64,000 nt of DNA from Flavobacterium psychrophilum (GTDB lineage: Bacteria; Bacteroidota; Bacteroidia; Flavobacteriales; Flavobacteriaceae), in assembly GCA_945872245.1 (NCBI GenBank), contig CAMBZB010000010.1, positions 1 through 64,000 on the forward strand, read 5' to 3'. The notes under the pieces are model-generated. The model was not told the origin of the DNA. It saw only the letters and a list, made by a program, of their open reading frames with translations, and ran no database searches. The position numbers and the translations under genes are program-made. Below are positions 36,995 through 45,364 of the stretch, piece by piece. Each line of letters begins with the position of its first letter. The stretch's first letter is position 1.

Positions 36995-37579
36995 TTATAA
37001 AGTTTGTATTTTATGATTTGAATGGATAATCAGTTCTTCAAAAAAGCAGCTGAATTCCTCTTCAAATTCGGAATAGTACGTTCTTAATTCTGCAACAGCC
37101 AACCGCATATTCGAGTTTCGTTTCATTCGAGTATCCATTTTTCCTAAAATTATTTCGATTCCTTCAATAGTTTGGTAACTCACCAGCCAGTTGTGGTCAA
37201 TCATGTAAGGCATCATCATTTGGGTTTTGGCAGTCAGCGAATTATAATTATCTTTCAAAGATTGGTAAAAACGTTCCGTAAAAACGGCCAGTTTTTCATC
37301 GGAATACGTGCTCCAGTTTTTTGCCAAAAAGTGGTCGTAAAATATATCCACGATGATGCCAGAATAATGGTGGTAATTGGCGTGCAGTCGTTTGGTGCTT
37401 TGTCTAAATATAGGATGTGCATCGGTGAAAGTGTCGATGGCGCGATGCAAAAAAATCCCTTTTTGAATGTCCATCGGAAACATGTCAAAGCGTTTTCCGT
37501 GAATGCCATCGGCCATAAAATTGCCGATTTTTATCAAATCATCGTCTCCGGAAAGGTATAGGTGGGCTAGGAAATTCAT
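36995..37579 (-). CDS. Acyl carrier protein phosphodiesterase-like (AcpH/DUF479)
   Basis: The 194-residue protein begins MNFLAHLYLSGDDDLIKIGNF, the hallmark of the AcpH family, which removes the 4'-phosphopantetheine arm from acyl carrier protein. Metal-binding His/Asp candidates are in FLHRAIDTFTDAHP and VDIFYDHFLAKNW. Homologues are frequent in Bacteroidota and mostly unstudied. It heads a minus-strand group with alkD and a ClC gene; no link between the three is evident. Confidence 0.88.
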   Translation of the reverse strand: MNFLAHLYLSGDDDLIKIGNFMADGIHGKRFDMFPMDIQKGIFLHRAIDTFTDAHPIFRQSTKRLHANYHHYSGIIVDIFYDHFLAKNWSTYSDEKLAVFTERFYQSLKDNYNSLTAKTQMMMPYMIDHNWLVSYQTIEGIEIILGKMDTRMKRNSNMRLAVAELRTYYSEFEEEFSCFFEELIIHSNHKIQTL

Positions 37580-37675
37580 TCGCCTAAACTATGGATTTTA
37601 AATGACTTTTATAAACTGTGTTTATTATATTTGCAATCTTAAATAATAAATCTGAATTCAAAAATATAAAATCCA

Positions 37676-39082
37676 ATGACTTTAATAAAATCGATATCAG
37701 GAATTCGAGGAACCATTGGCGGAAAAGTAGGGGACAATCTGACTCCTGTCGATGCCGTCAAATTTGCTTCGGCCTATGGAACTTGGTTAAAAAACACCAA
37801 CGGCAAGGATGACAGGAATCTAAAAGTTGTCGTGGGTCGCGATGCCCGGATTTCAGGACCGATGATTCATAATTTAGTGGTAAATACCCTGGTTGGTTTG
37901 GGAATTGACGTCGTTGATTTGGGGCTGTCAACAACCCCTACGGTTGAAGTGGCGGTTCCTTTGGAAAGTGCCGATGGTGGAATCATCCTTACGGCTTCCC
38001 ACAATCCAAAGCAATGGAATGCCTTGAAATTGTTAAACGAAAAAGGAGAATTTTTGAATGGCATCGAAGGGGAGAAAATCCTCCAAATTGCCGAGGTCGA
38101 AGCATTTGATTTTTCGGATGTAGACAGTTTAGGCGAAATCATTGAAAATGATGCTTATATGGACATTCATATCGATGAAGTGTTGAATCTCTCTTTGGTC
38201 AATGTTGCAGCTGTAAAAGCAGCTAAATTTAAGGTGGTGGTTGACGGTGTGAATTCTTCGGGAGGCATTATTATTCCAAAATTATTGGAATTAATGGGTG
38301 TTGAAGTGGTGAAATTATACTGCGAACCCAACGGACATTTTCCTCACAATCCAGAACCGTTAAAAGAGCATTTAACGGACATTTCAGAATTAGTGGTCAA
38401 AGAAAAAGCGCATTTAGGAATCGTTGTCGATCCTGATGTCGATCGTTTGGCTTTTATTTGCGAAGACGGTGAAATGTTTGGCGAAGAATATACTTTGGTG
38501 GCTTGCGCCGATTATGTATTGGGCAAAACCCCAGGAAATACGGTATCGAATATGTCGTCTTCGCGTGCTTTGCGTGATGTGACAAACAATCACAACGGAA
38601 TCTACGAAGCTAGCGCCGTTGGCGAGGTGAATGTGGTGGAATTGATGAAAAAGAATAATGCCATCATTGGTGGCGAAGGAAACGGCGGAATTATTTACCC
38701 GGAACTCCATTACGGTCGCGATAGTTTGGTGGGCGTGGCGCTTTTTTTGACCCATTTGGCGAACAAGAAAATAACTGTTTCCGCTTTGCGCGCTTCCTAT
38801 CCGGAATATTACATGAGCAAAAACAAAATCGAATTGACCCCACAAATTGATGTTGATGCGATTCTGGTGGCGATGACCGAGAAATACCAAAATGATAGTT
38901 CGACAGGCTCACTATCCACAATTGACGGCGTGAAAATTGACTTTGCCGAAAACTGGGTTCACCTTCGTAAATCGAATACGGAACCTATAATTCGTATTTA
39001 TACAGAAGCAGCTTCACAACAACAAGCCGATGCTTTGGCACTACGAATTATTGAGGAAATAAAGGTAATAGTGGGATTATAG
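37676..39082 (+). CDS. glmM: Phosphoglucosamine mutase, with a repeat-derived insert
   Basis: Interconverts glucosamine-6-phosphate and glucosamine-1-phosphate for cell-wall and lipopolysaccharide precursors. The 468-residue alpha-D-phosphohexomutase has the phosphoserine loop LTASHNPKQWNA, the metal loop DPDVDRLAF, the sugar-binding GGEGNGGIIYPELHYGRD and the C-terminal phosphate-binding RKSNTEPIIRIYTEA. Near residues 406-413 the peptide SSTGSL is coded by a palindromic short repeat and appears to be an insert of about six residues relative to usual homologues. TATATTTG at 37626-37633 is a likely -7 promoter box. A terminator follows at 39102. Confidence 0.9.
   Translation: MTLIKSISGIRGTIGGKVGDNLTPVDAVKFASAYGTWLKNTNGKDDRNLKVVVGRDARISGPMIHNLVVNTLVGLGIDVVDLGLSTTPTVEVAVPLESADGGIILTASHNPKQWNALKLLNEKGEFLNGIEGEKILQIAEVEAFDFSDVDSLGEIIENDAYMDIHIDEVLNLSLVNVAAVKAAKFKVVVDGVNSSGGIIIPKLLELMGVEVVKLYCEPNGHFPHNPEPLKEHLTDISELVVKEKAHLGIVVDPDVDRLAFICEDGEMFGEEYTLVACADYVLGKTPGNTVSNMSSSRALRDVTNNHNGIYEASAVGEVNVVELMKKNNAIIGGEGNGGIIYPELHYGRDSLVGVALFLTHLANKKITVSALRASYPEYYMSKNKIELTPQIDVDAILVAMTEKYQNDSSTGSLSTIDGVKIDFAENWVHLRKSNTEPIIRIYTEAASQQQADALALRIIEEIKVIVGL
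38894..38916. repeat. Palindromic short repeat inside glmM
   Basis: GATAGT and ACTATC flank TCGACAGGCTC, giving a 6-base stem with an 11-base loop. The central CGACAGGCTC is like a dispersed intergenic repeat I know from Bacteroidota genomes. It lies in frame within the coding sequence. Confidence 0.6.
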
Positions 39083-39101
39083 GTTTCATTAGTGTACACG
39101 T

Positions 39102-39139
39102 AAAGCCCTTTCAAAAACATTTTTTGAAAGGGCTTTTTT
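39102..39139 (+). terminator. Rho-independent terminator after glmM
   Basis: A long perfect stem, AAAGCCCTTTCAAAAA paired with TTTTTGAAAGGGCTTT, with a short loop and a T run, about 20 bases after the stop. Confidence 0.9.
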
Positions 39140-39198
39140 TTGGTATTGTTTTTATTAGTTCTTAGATTCAATTGTTAATGCAAGTTTTTAATAAAAAA

Positions 39199-39230
39199 GG
39201 ATTATCCTAATACAAGATTAGGAATAATCC
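39199..39230. promoter_or_regulatory. Hairpin in the transposase leader
   Basis: GGATTATCCTAAT and ATTAGGAATAATCC form a 13-base stem with one bulged base and loop ACAAG, about 24 bases upstream of the transposase ATG. Such hairpins near IS ends often limit read-in transcription or translation; here this is inference. Confidence 0.55.
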
Positions 39231-39253
39231 TCAAAAAGTTAAAAATTTGGATT

Positions 39254-40279
39254 ATGAAGCACAAACAATTAACCTTTGAACAAAGGTATGCAATAGAACA
39301 GATGTTGAAAGATAAACATTCGAAAAAATCTATTATTTCGACACTTGAATTAGTTGAATCAACATTTTATCGTGAACTTAAACGTAATGGTAAGAAGCGA
39401 GTTTACACTGCTAAACATGCACAAATGTTGGCAGAAGAGCGCAGAAAAACGGGTCATTACAAGACCGTATTCAGCACCGTAATGGAAACAATCATTAAAG
39501 ATAAAATGGTAAATCATCAATGGTCTCCCGAACAAATTGTTGGCTGGTGCAGAAGCCAAACTATAAAAATGGTATCTCATGAGCGTATATATCAGTACGT
39601 TTTGAAGGACAAACAAGCAGGAGGTTTATTGTTTAAACACTTAAGAGAGGGTCAGAAAGTTTATAAAAAACGTTACGGTTCAAAAGATCGTAGAGGAGCG
39701 ATTCCGAATAAAATCAGCATCGATGATCGTCCTGAGATTGTACAAAACAAAGAACGAGTCGGAGATTTTGAAATAGACCTAATAATTGGAGCAAATCATA
39801 AGGGAGCTTTACTAACAATCGTTGATAGAAAAACAAGTTTTGTACTCATAGAACCCTTAAAATCAAAAGGGGCAGCCGAAGTAACAAAAGCGATCTACAA
39901 TGCGTTAATTCCTTACAAAAAATGGGCGAAAACAATAACATCAGATAATGGAAAAGAGTTTGCACTCCATGAAAAGATTGCCCAGAAGTTAGAACTTTCG
40001 TATTATTTTGCACATCCATATTCCTCTTGGGAAAGAGGCTTGAATGAATACACGAACAAATTAATCAGACAATATTTTCCAAAAAAAATGGAGTTGGACA
40101 ATGTTAATTTTAGCGATACGTTATTGGTGATGAATAAGTTAAATAGTAGGCCAAGAAAGATTTATGGTTTTAAAACACCAAATTATCTTTTTTCTAAATA
40201 TATTCGCGATAATAAACTTGCATTAGTTGTTGAATCTACCGTTTTAAATAAAAACAATAAAAATTATAATCTTAATTAA
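39254..40279 (+). CDS. IS30 family transposase
   Basis: The 341-residue transposase looks complete. An N-terminal helix-turn-helix region (LTFEQRYAIEQMLKDKHSKK, then ELVESTFYRELKRNG) binds the ends. The DDE catalytic core has the first Asp in VGDFEIDLIIG, the second in TITSDNGKEF and the Glu in SWERGLNEYTNKLIRQYFP, the standard IS30 pattern. There is no frameshift or internal stop, so the element could be active. The start ATG follows a strong hairpin. Confidence 0.92.
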   Translation: MKHKQLTFEQRYAIEQMLKDKHSKKSIISTLELVESTFYRELKRNGKKRVYTAKHAQMLAEERRKTGHYKTVFSTVMETIIKDKMVNHQWSPEQIVGWCRSQTIKMVSHERIYQYVLKDKQAGGLLFKHLREGQKVYKKRYGSKDRRGAIPNKISIDDRPEIVQNKERVGDFEIDLIIGANHKGALLTIVDRKTSFVLIEPLKSKGAAEVTKAIYNALIPYKKWAKTITSDNGKEFALHEKIAQKLELSYYFAHPYSSWERGLNEYTNKLIRQYFPKKMELDNVNFSDTLLVMNKLNSRPRKIYGFKTPNYLFSKYIRDNKLALVVESTVLNKNNKNYNLN

Positions 40280-40542
40280 AAAAATGTATATTTATCAAAT
40301 TTTTATCGCAAAAATTTAATATTTATTCTTTATTCTTTATTGACCCAATTTAATATAGATTTATTATTTACGATAGTTCCGAAATGATTTATGGCAATTG
40401 GCTGATTTTAGTAGTAAATCGATATGGAGTAATAGTTCTTTTGCAACATAAAAAATAATTTATAATAAAGGGTAACAATTTTTAAACGAAAAGTATCTAT
40501 TACTAAACAACTAAAAAATTAACAATTTAAACTTTAGAAATT

Positions 40543-41247
40543 ATGAAAAAATCAATTTTTATTACAGTAGCTTTATTTGCTTTTACAAGTATTACCAGTC
40601 AATTATTTGCTCAAAGCGAAAAAGTGGTACAAGGACAACACATAAAACAAGCTATATTAACTTGCCGTGTTAGTACCACAGAAGCAGGTTGTTCCATTGC
40701 ATTTGACTATGATGTTAAATCGCCAAGAGATGTTTCACCGGGTCAATCCTCGGGAAAAAGACAATACCAACCTTTAATCATTAGAAAAGAATTTAGTGTA
40801 AGTTCATCTGACAATGCTGTTTCCGAAGTAAAAAGTCCAAAAGATGCTGCAAGTGGTCAAGCCTCAGGTAAAAGACAACATAAATCAATGGGAGTATCAA
40901 GTAGTAGTGCAAGTTCAGATGCTACAGCAGTAAGAGGTTCTGGTGGAGGAACCGGAAAAGTCAATGTGAATGATATAAGTATAAGTAAAGTAAATGTTCA
41001 AGATTTTCATTTTACAAAAAGATGTGGTGGAAAAACAACTAAAATTTCTTGTGCAAGTGGAGAATGTGAAATTCCAGTAGGAGATTGTCCGAATGGTGAT
41101 TGTGTAATAACTGCTGATTGGAGTTGGGGAATGTCGCAAAGTGGTACCTCTAATAGATGTTCTGTTGAATTTTCATTAGAGATAGTAGATGGAGTTTGCC
41201 ATGCTATAAACACAAAAGGTACCGGTGGAACTCGTAGCGGTAAATAA
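40543..41247 (+). CDS. Exported cysteine-rich protein with shuffled Hcp-like motifs
   Basis: The 234-residue protein has a signal peptide (MKKSIFITVALFAFTSITSQLFAQ, cleavage near residue 24). Two copies of an SP(R/K)D-x5-SGKRQ motif lie at 60-77 and 98-115. A GGGTGKVNV segment (134-142) is followed by KVNVQDFHFTK (149-159), and WSWGMSQSG lies at 193-201. From memory, all these peptides are signatures of type VI secretion Hcp tube proteins, but here they are exported, duplicated and in a different order. Nine cysteines, most after residue 160, suggest disulfides outside the cytoplasm. The next gene is a paralogue. No function is known to me. A terminator follows. Confidence 0.8.
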   Translation: MKKSIFITVALFAFTSITSQLFAQSEKVVQGQHIKQAILTCRVSTTEAGCSIAFDYDVKSPRDVSPGQSSGKRQYQPLIIRKEFSVSSSDNAVSEVKSPKDAASGQASGKRQHKSMGVSSSSASSDATAVRGSGGGTGKVNVNDISISKVNVQDFHFTKRCGGKTTKISCASGECEIPVGDCPNGDCVITADWSWGMSQSGTSNRCSVEFSLEIVDGVCHAINTKGTGGTRSGK

Positions 41248-41262
41248 AATTATTTTAGTTTG

Positions 41263-41296
41263 AAAACAGGAAGTAGAATAGTTCTTCCTGTTTTTA
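41263..41296 (+). terminator. Terminator between the two Hcp-motif genes
   Basis: An 11-base stem AAAACAGGAAG/CTTCCTGTTTT with a 10-base loop and a T run. It would partly separate expression of the two paralogues. Confidence 0.8.
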
Positions 41297-41323
41297 TTTA
41301 AAACATAATCAAAATTTTTATTT

Positions 41324-41995
41324 ATGAAAAAGTCAATTTTTATACGATTATTTTTAATACTTGTTTTTTGTGTTTCAAATCAATTAGTTGCCCAAGAAGC
41401 TATTTTGAAAACAAGAACAAAAAGTAACCAAACGAACGAAAAATCAATTGCTACAAATCAATTGGATTGTGTTGTGAAAATAAAACCAACTGAGAATGGA
41501 TGTTTTATTATTTTTGATAATGCAATAGTAAGTCCCAGAGATGCCGCTAGTGGTTTGCCAACAGGTAAAAGAATGCATAAACCAGTTTCATTTTTCGTTA
41601 GTTCAAGCGATAAAACCATTGTTGAAGTAAAAAGTTCTAATGATATGGTATCAACTCAGGCAAAGAGTACCACAAAACAGACAACTTCCTCGGAGGCTGT
41701 CTCAAAAACAACTGGTACTCCAATAGGAGGTATTATTGTAAAAGGAGGTAAAAATCCAGGAGGAAAAGAGTTTGACAACATTGTTGTTACTGATGGAGAA
41801 TTTCCATTGCCACCAGACCTAACCGATGGAGAATATGAATTAACTATTTCATTTACGTATCAAAAGATGGAAATGATGAATAATAGTGATAAAACTTCAA
41901 AATCGTATGTTTCAGGTCGTTTTATTATAGAAATTGATGGAAGTGCCTTTCGTTCTATTAGGGAGTCTGGTGTTTCTGTAAAAAGTAATCGTTAA
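41324..41995 (+). CDS. Exported paralogue with one Hcp-like motif
   Basis: The 223-residue protein has a signal peptide (MKKSIFIRLFLILVFCVSNQLVAQ). Residues 49-110 align with residues 41-100 of the preceding protein: C-V/R-V, E-x-GC-x-I-x-FD, then SPRDAASGLPTGKRMHKP (70-87), VSSSD and EVKSS. Where the first protein has its second motif copy, this one has a decayed version (NDMVSTQAKSTTKQ). The C-terminal part (130-223) is beta-rich and unlike the first protein, with few cysteines. The motif resembles that of type VI Hcp proteins. Function unknown; the pair looks like a duplication followed by divergence. Confidence 0.8.
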   Translation: MKKSIFIRLFLILVFCVSNQLVAQEAILKTRTKSNQTNEKSIATNQLDCVVKIKPTENGCFIIFDNAIVSPRDAASGLPTGKRMHKPVSFFVSSSDKTIVEVKSSNDMVSTQAKSTTKQTTSSEAVSKTTGTPIGGIIVKGGKNPGGKEFDNIVVTDGEFPLPPDLTDGEYELTISFTYQKMEMMNNSDKTSKSYVSGRFIIEIDGSAFRSIRESGVSVKSNR

Positions 41996-42047
41996 AATGA
42001 TTCAACAAAGAAGTGATAATTAAAAAAAATTTCTAACTTTTGTCAAT

Positions 42048-43238
42048 ATGAAAAGAAATTTACCACAAAATTTGAAACTACAAAATCTTTTAAATACTAT
42101 TATTTTTGATAAATACTTTGGAACAAAACAAATTTTTTTAGTGTTGATTTTGTTGACCAACAGTTCAGTTTTAGCTCAAAAAGATCTAATGCAAAAAAAA
42201 GATTCAACAGAAGTACGATGTAAAATAATTTCGGAAACGCCCACAATTTACACCTATGCCTTTGTCAATGATAAGAATAAAGTAAAAAAGACAACTATAT
42301 TGCTGTCAGAAGTTGAAAATATTATTTACAATAAATACGATAAAAACCTAGTCGAAGACCCGCTTTTTAACGATTTGGCTTCGATAGTTTATACTGAAGA
42401 ACCAGTGAAATCATACCAATATTCATTTGCATTGGGTTTTGATGTGAGTAATATTTTAGAATTTAATTCACCCTCAGGACCCGATAAAAAGAGTTTTTCT
42501 GCAACGAGTACTTTAGATTTGGGATTGGATTATTATAAAGAAGGCAGCAGGTTTGCTATGACCAATGAACTTCACTGGACTCTTGCTGTACAAAAAGACG
42601 GTATTTCGGGTAGTGATAGAATTCAAAGAATTACTGACGATTTTATCACACTACACGAATTCTCCTATACTTTGAGCAAAAACAGTAAGTGGAATGCTAA
42701 TTTAATTGTAAAAAACAGCACGTCAATTTTTACCATTTATGATGGCGACTATTTTAAAGACTATAATAATCTGGGAAAAACACAAGGGTTTTTAAATCCG
42801 TACCAAGTTATTTTATCTCCTGGAATAAAATACCAACCCAATGAATATTTTAGACTTTCGCTTTCGCCTTATTCTGTTAGTTTATATGGTTTAACAAATC
42901 AGCAAATAGCTAATACAACATATTATACCCAAACTACTGATGCAAATGATAATTATGACCTTTTTGTTTTTAAACAATTGGGTGCCGAATTAAATATTTG
43001 GTACGACAGGAAATACAAAAAATGGTTAGAGATGCAATACCGGCTAGGAATTTCTTCAGATTATTTTACTGATATTGCTAAAAATGGCGTGATGGATGGC
43101 TTGTTTATCACAAAATTCAAAATCATTAAGAACGTTTCCTTGGCGCATCGTGGAATTTTAAAAGGTGATTTTTTTGAGAAACCTTTCAAACCGTATTACA
43201 AACAAACCATTTTATTGAGCTTCTCCAAAAGTTTCTAA
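42048..43238 (+). CDS. Probable outer-membrane beta-barrel protein (DUF3078-like)
   Basis: The 396-residue protein has a late signal peptide (hydrophobic IFLVLILLTNSSVLAQ at about 29-44, after a longer basic N-terminus). Residues 50-100 (RCKIISETPTIYTYAFVND ... LLSEVENIIYN) form a small domain. The rest shows alternating hydrophobic/aromatic strands, such as KWNANLIVKNSTSIF, NPYQVILSPGIKYQPNEYFRL and LEMQYRLGISSDYF, and a C-terminal aromatic LLSFSKSF, typical of outer-membrane barrels. The middle resembles DUF3078. It follows the two Hcp-motif genes by 52 bases and may help place them at the surface, which is inference. Confidence 0.6.
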   Translation: MKRNLPQNLKLQNLLNTIIFDKYFGTKQIFLVLILLTNSSVLAQKDLMQKKDSTEVRCKIISETPTIYTYAFVNDKNKVKKTTILLSEVENIIYNKYDKNLVEDPLFNDLASIVYTEEPVKSYQYSFALGFDVSNILEFNSPSGPDKKSFSATSTLDLGLDYYKEGSRFAMTNELHWTLAVQKDGISGSDRIQRITDDFITLHEFSYTLSKNSKWNANLIVKNSTSIFTIYDGDYFKDYNNLGKTQGFLNPYQVILSPGIKYQPNEYFRLSLSPYSVSLYGLTNQQIANTTYYTQTTDANDNYDLFVFKQLGAELNIWYDRKYKKWLEMQYRLGISSDYFTDIAKNGVMDGLFITKFKIIKNVSLAHRGILKGDFFEKPFKPYYKQTILLSFSKSF

Positions 43239-43268
43239 AAAAACAAGAAGCGTTAATTAGACTTTTTT

Positions 43269-43610
43269 TTAGGTTTGTTTTCCTTGGATTATCGAAATTA
43301 ATATTAAAACGAAAAGTATCACAAAAAGGAGTGTTGAGGAACCAATTGTTCCAAAATTCAACCCTCCTTTTTCAATTGGTTTTGTGAGTAAATCTCCAAA
43401 GGTGGCTCCTAAGGGTCTTGTCAATACAAATGCCAACCAAAATAAAAAGATGTGTGAGATTCTCGAAAATTGATAGGCCAGTACAATCAATACCAAAAGA
43501 CTTCCAATCAGTACGGCGCCGCCTGCAAAGCCAAGTCCTGAATTGTCGGCTAAGAAATCGCCCAAAGCCGTTCCCAGCGTATTTGAAAATAGAATGGCTG
43601 TCAAGTACAA
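43269..43610 (-). pseudogene. 5'-truncated membrane protein gene (COG4705-like)
   Basis: The frame encodes about 113 residues ending in FWLAFVLTRPLGATFGDLLTKP and a last hydrophobic helix, the C-terminal half of COG4705-type membrane proteins, which normally have about 250 residues and two similar halves. The surviving part begins in the middle of a repeat (LFSNTLGTALGDFLADNSG) with no ATG, only a TTG, and the sequence just upstream does not code for the missing half. It is probably a deletion remnant. It borders the exported-protein cluster, whose acquisition may have removed the rest. Confidence 0.7.
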
Positions 43611-43677
43611 CAGTTATTTGAGTATTTATACGATTCGCTATTATAAAATAGTTCAATCGTCAGTTTAACAACAAGTG

Positions 43678-44547
43678 CTATCTCCTGTGTTTCCAACGTT
43701 TGTGCGTCCACAAATAATATTCAGGAGCTTCATGAATTTGTTGCTCTACCAGATGCATAAAACGGTCTGAGATTTCGTAGCTAGGCACTTGGGTAACGTT
43801 TTCGGATAGTACCTCAAAACTAGCCTCATAATAGCCTCGTTTTATTTTTTTTATTTTGATGAAAATCACGTTCATGTTATATTTTTTCGCCAACATTTCG
43901 GCTCCAGTGTGAACGGGGACTTCAATTCCCATAAATTTTTGCCAATGAAAAGTGGATTGCAACCTAGGAGTTTGGTCGCTTGCAAAACCATAGGTACACA
44001 ATTTTTTTAATTTATTGTTTTCAATTATTTTAGGAATTGTTTCTTTGGTCGTAATCAGTTTCGCTTTGAATTTTAATCGGATATCGCGCACTAATTTGTC
44101 AAAATAAGGATTGTTTATTTTTTTGTAAATACCATAAGCTTCAAAATCCACGTATGAATTTATAGAAACGGCCCATTCATAACTGGCGTAATGCGCCATC
44201 ATTATGGCAATGCTTTTTTGTTTTTTCTCCAAGTTTTTATAGACTTCCAGATTGGTAAAGACAAAACGATTGCTCATTTCTTTTTTTGAAATGCTCAAGG
44301 TCTTTATCATTTCGAGAAATATGTCGCATAAATGACGGAAAAATTTCTTTTCGATTGTCAATCTTTCCTGTTCCGACAAATTGGGTAATGCCAAAGCGAT
44401 GTTTTCTCGAACTATCTTTTTTCGGTAGCCAATGCCATGATAGACGATGAGGTATATGAAATCGGAAAGTAGATAGAGTATGGGAAAAGGCAGCATCGAG
44501 ACGCACCATAAAAAAGGATAAGTAATAACGTAAATTATAAACCGCAT
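43678..44547 (-). CDS. Lysophospholipid/lipid A acyltransferase (LpxL-like)
   Basis: The 289-residue protein belongs to the LpxL/HtrB family, which transfers acyl chains to lipid A or related lipids at the inner membrane. An N-terminal hydrophobic helix (about 4-36) anchors it. The catalytic H-x4-E motif is HYASYE (in MMAHYASYEWA), and the second conserved block is FASDQTPR, equivalent to the family's D-Q-x-P-R. The C-terminal YYLWTHKRWKHR is standard. In Bacteroidota the same family also includes proteins for other lipids, so the acceptor is uncertain. Confidence 0.87.
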   Translation of the reverse strand: MRFIIYVITYPFLWCVSMLPFPILYLLSDFIYLIVYHGIGYRKKIVRENIALALPNLSEQERLTIEKKFFRHLCDIFLEMIKTLSISKKEMSNRFVFTNLEVYKNLEKKQKSIAIMMAHYASYEWAVSINSYVDFEAYGIYKKINNPYFDKLVRDIRLKFKAKLITTKETIPKIIENNKLKKLCTYGFASDQTPRLQSTFHWQKFMGIEVPVHTGAEMLAKKYNMNVIFIKIKKIKRGYYEASFEVLSENVTQVPSYEISDRFMHLVEQQIHEAPEYYLWTHKRWKHRR

Positions 44548-44670
44548 GAAGTAAAATATTTCGGCAAATATAATCCAAAAAAACCTTTCGTTTGATAGTT
44601 TATGGTTTCCAACCTATTTCTATGAACATTATATTGAGTAAGTTTACACTTTGAAAAAACCAAATTAGTT

Positions 44671-45312
44671 ATGAGTGCCATTTTAATTCTTATTATTGTT
44701 GCTAATGTTCTGTTTAGCTTAAAAGGATTTAACGACCTGTCTTTTTTTAGAAAATTTGAATTTCACATCGGGAGTATCCGTGCCGGTGAGCAAATCCGGA
44801 TGCTGACATCGGGTTTTTTGCATGCCGATATGGGACATTTGTTTTTCAATATGTTCACGCTTTTTATGTTTGCCCCCGTGGTGACCAACTATTTTGGAGG
44901 TGCCTCCTTTTTGTTGGTTTATATGGGAAGTCTTGTTTTTGGTAGTTTGTTGACCTTGTTGATGCATCAAAAAGATTACAGTTATAGGGCTATCGGCGCC
45001 TCCGGAGCCGTTACGGGCGTTTTGTATTCTGCTATTTTGATCGAACCCAGCATGAGTTTGTATCTGTTTTTTATTCCAATCCCTATTCCGGCCTATATTT
45101 TTGGAATCGGGTATCTGTTGTATTCTATTTACGGAATGAAAGCCAAGAACGACAACATTGGTCATACGGCCCATTTTGGAGGGGCTATTGGAGGGTATTT
45201 GATTACCCTTTTAAAAGAGCCTGCAATGCTCGTGGACAATACGGCTATGGTGGTGCTATTGGCAATTCCCATCATCCTGCTTTTTGTATTGGCGAAAGCG
45301 GGGAAACTCTAA
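44671..45312 (+). CDS. Rhomboid family intramembrane serine protease
   Basis: A 213-residue polytopic protein with six hydrophobic helices, the basic rhomboid core. The catalytic Ser111 is in GASGAVTG and the His168 in TAHFGGAIGG. The oxyanion-region residues H51, H56 and N60 in HADMGHLFFN are also present. It would cleave membrane-anchored substrates within the bilayer. Substrates are unknown. It is divergent from the acyltransferase gene and precedes the SIMPL gene by 52 bases. Confidence 0.9.
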   Translation: MSAILILIIVANVLFSLKGFNDLSFFRKFEFHIGSIRAGEQIRMLTSGFLHADMGHLFFNMFTLFMFAPVVTNYFGGASFLLVYMGSLVFGSLLTLLMHQKDYSYRAIGASGAVTGVLYSAILIEPSMSLYLFFIPIPIPAYIFGIGYLLYSIYGMKAKNDNIGHTAHFGGAIGGYLITLLKEPAMLVDNTAMVVLLAIPIILLFVLAKAGKL

Positions 45313-45364
45313 CTGGCATAAGATTTGACCACTAATTTTAAAAACCAACTTAAATTTTAAAAAT

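Larger units (their letters stand above)
39166..40354 (+). mobile_element. IS30 family insertion sequence (ends uncertain)
   Basis: An intact IS30 transposase gene with short flanks. I could not find convincing terminal inverted repeats. The best candidates are ATTCAATTG (39166) and, inverted at 40346-40354, CAATTTAAT, with one mismatch over nine bases; these would give an element of about 1.19 kb, a normal IS30 size. No clear target duplication was recognised. The element lies between the glmM terminator and a cluster of exported proteins. Confidence 0.5.

Noticed and set aside
39166..40354. Exact ends and target duplication of the IS30 element
   Set aside because: The best terminal match is nine bases with one mismatch, and the flanking TTAGATT/ATAGATT similarity does not fit it; ends are left tentative.
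43372..43656. 94-codon minus-strand frame overlapping the truncated membrane gene
   Set aside because: It is in a different frame from the recognisable COG4705-like residues and has no protein-like pattern.
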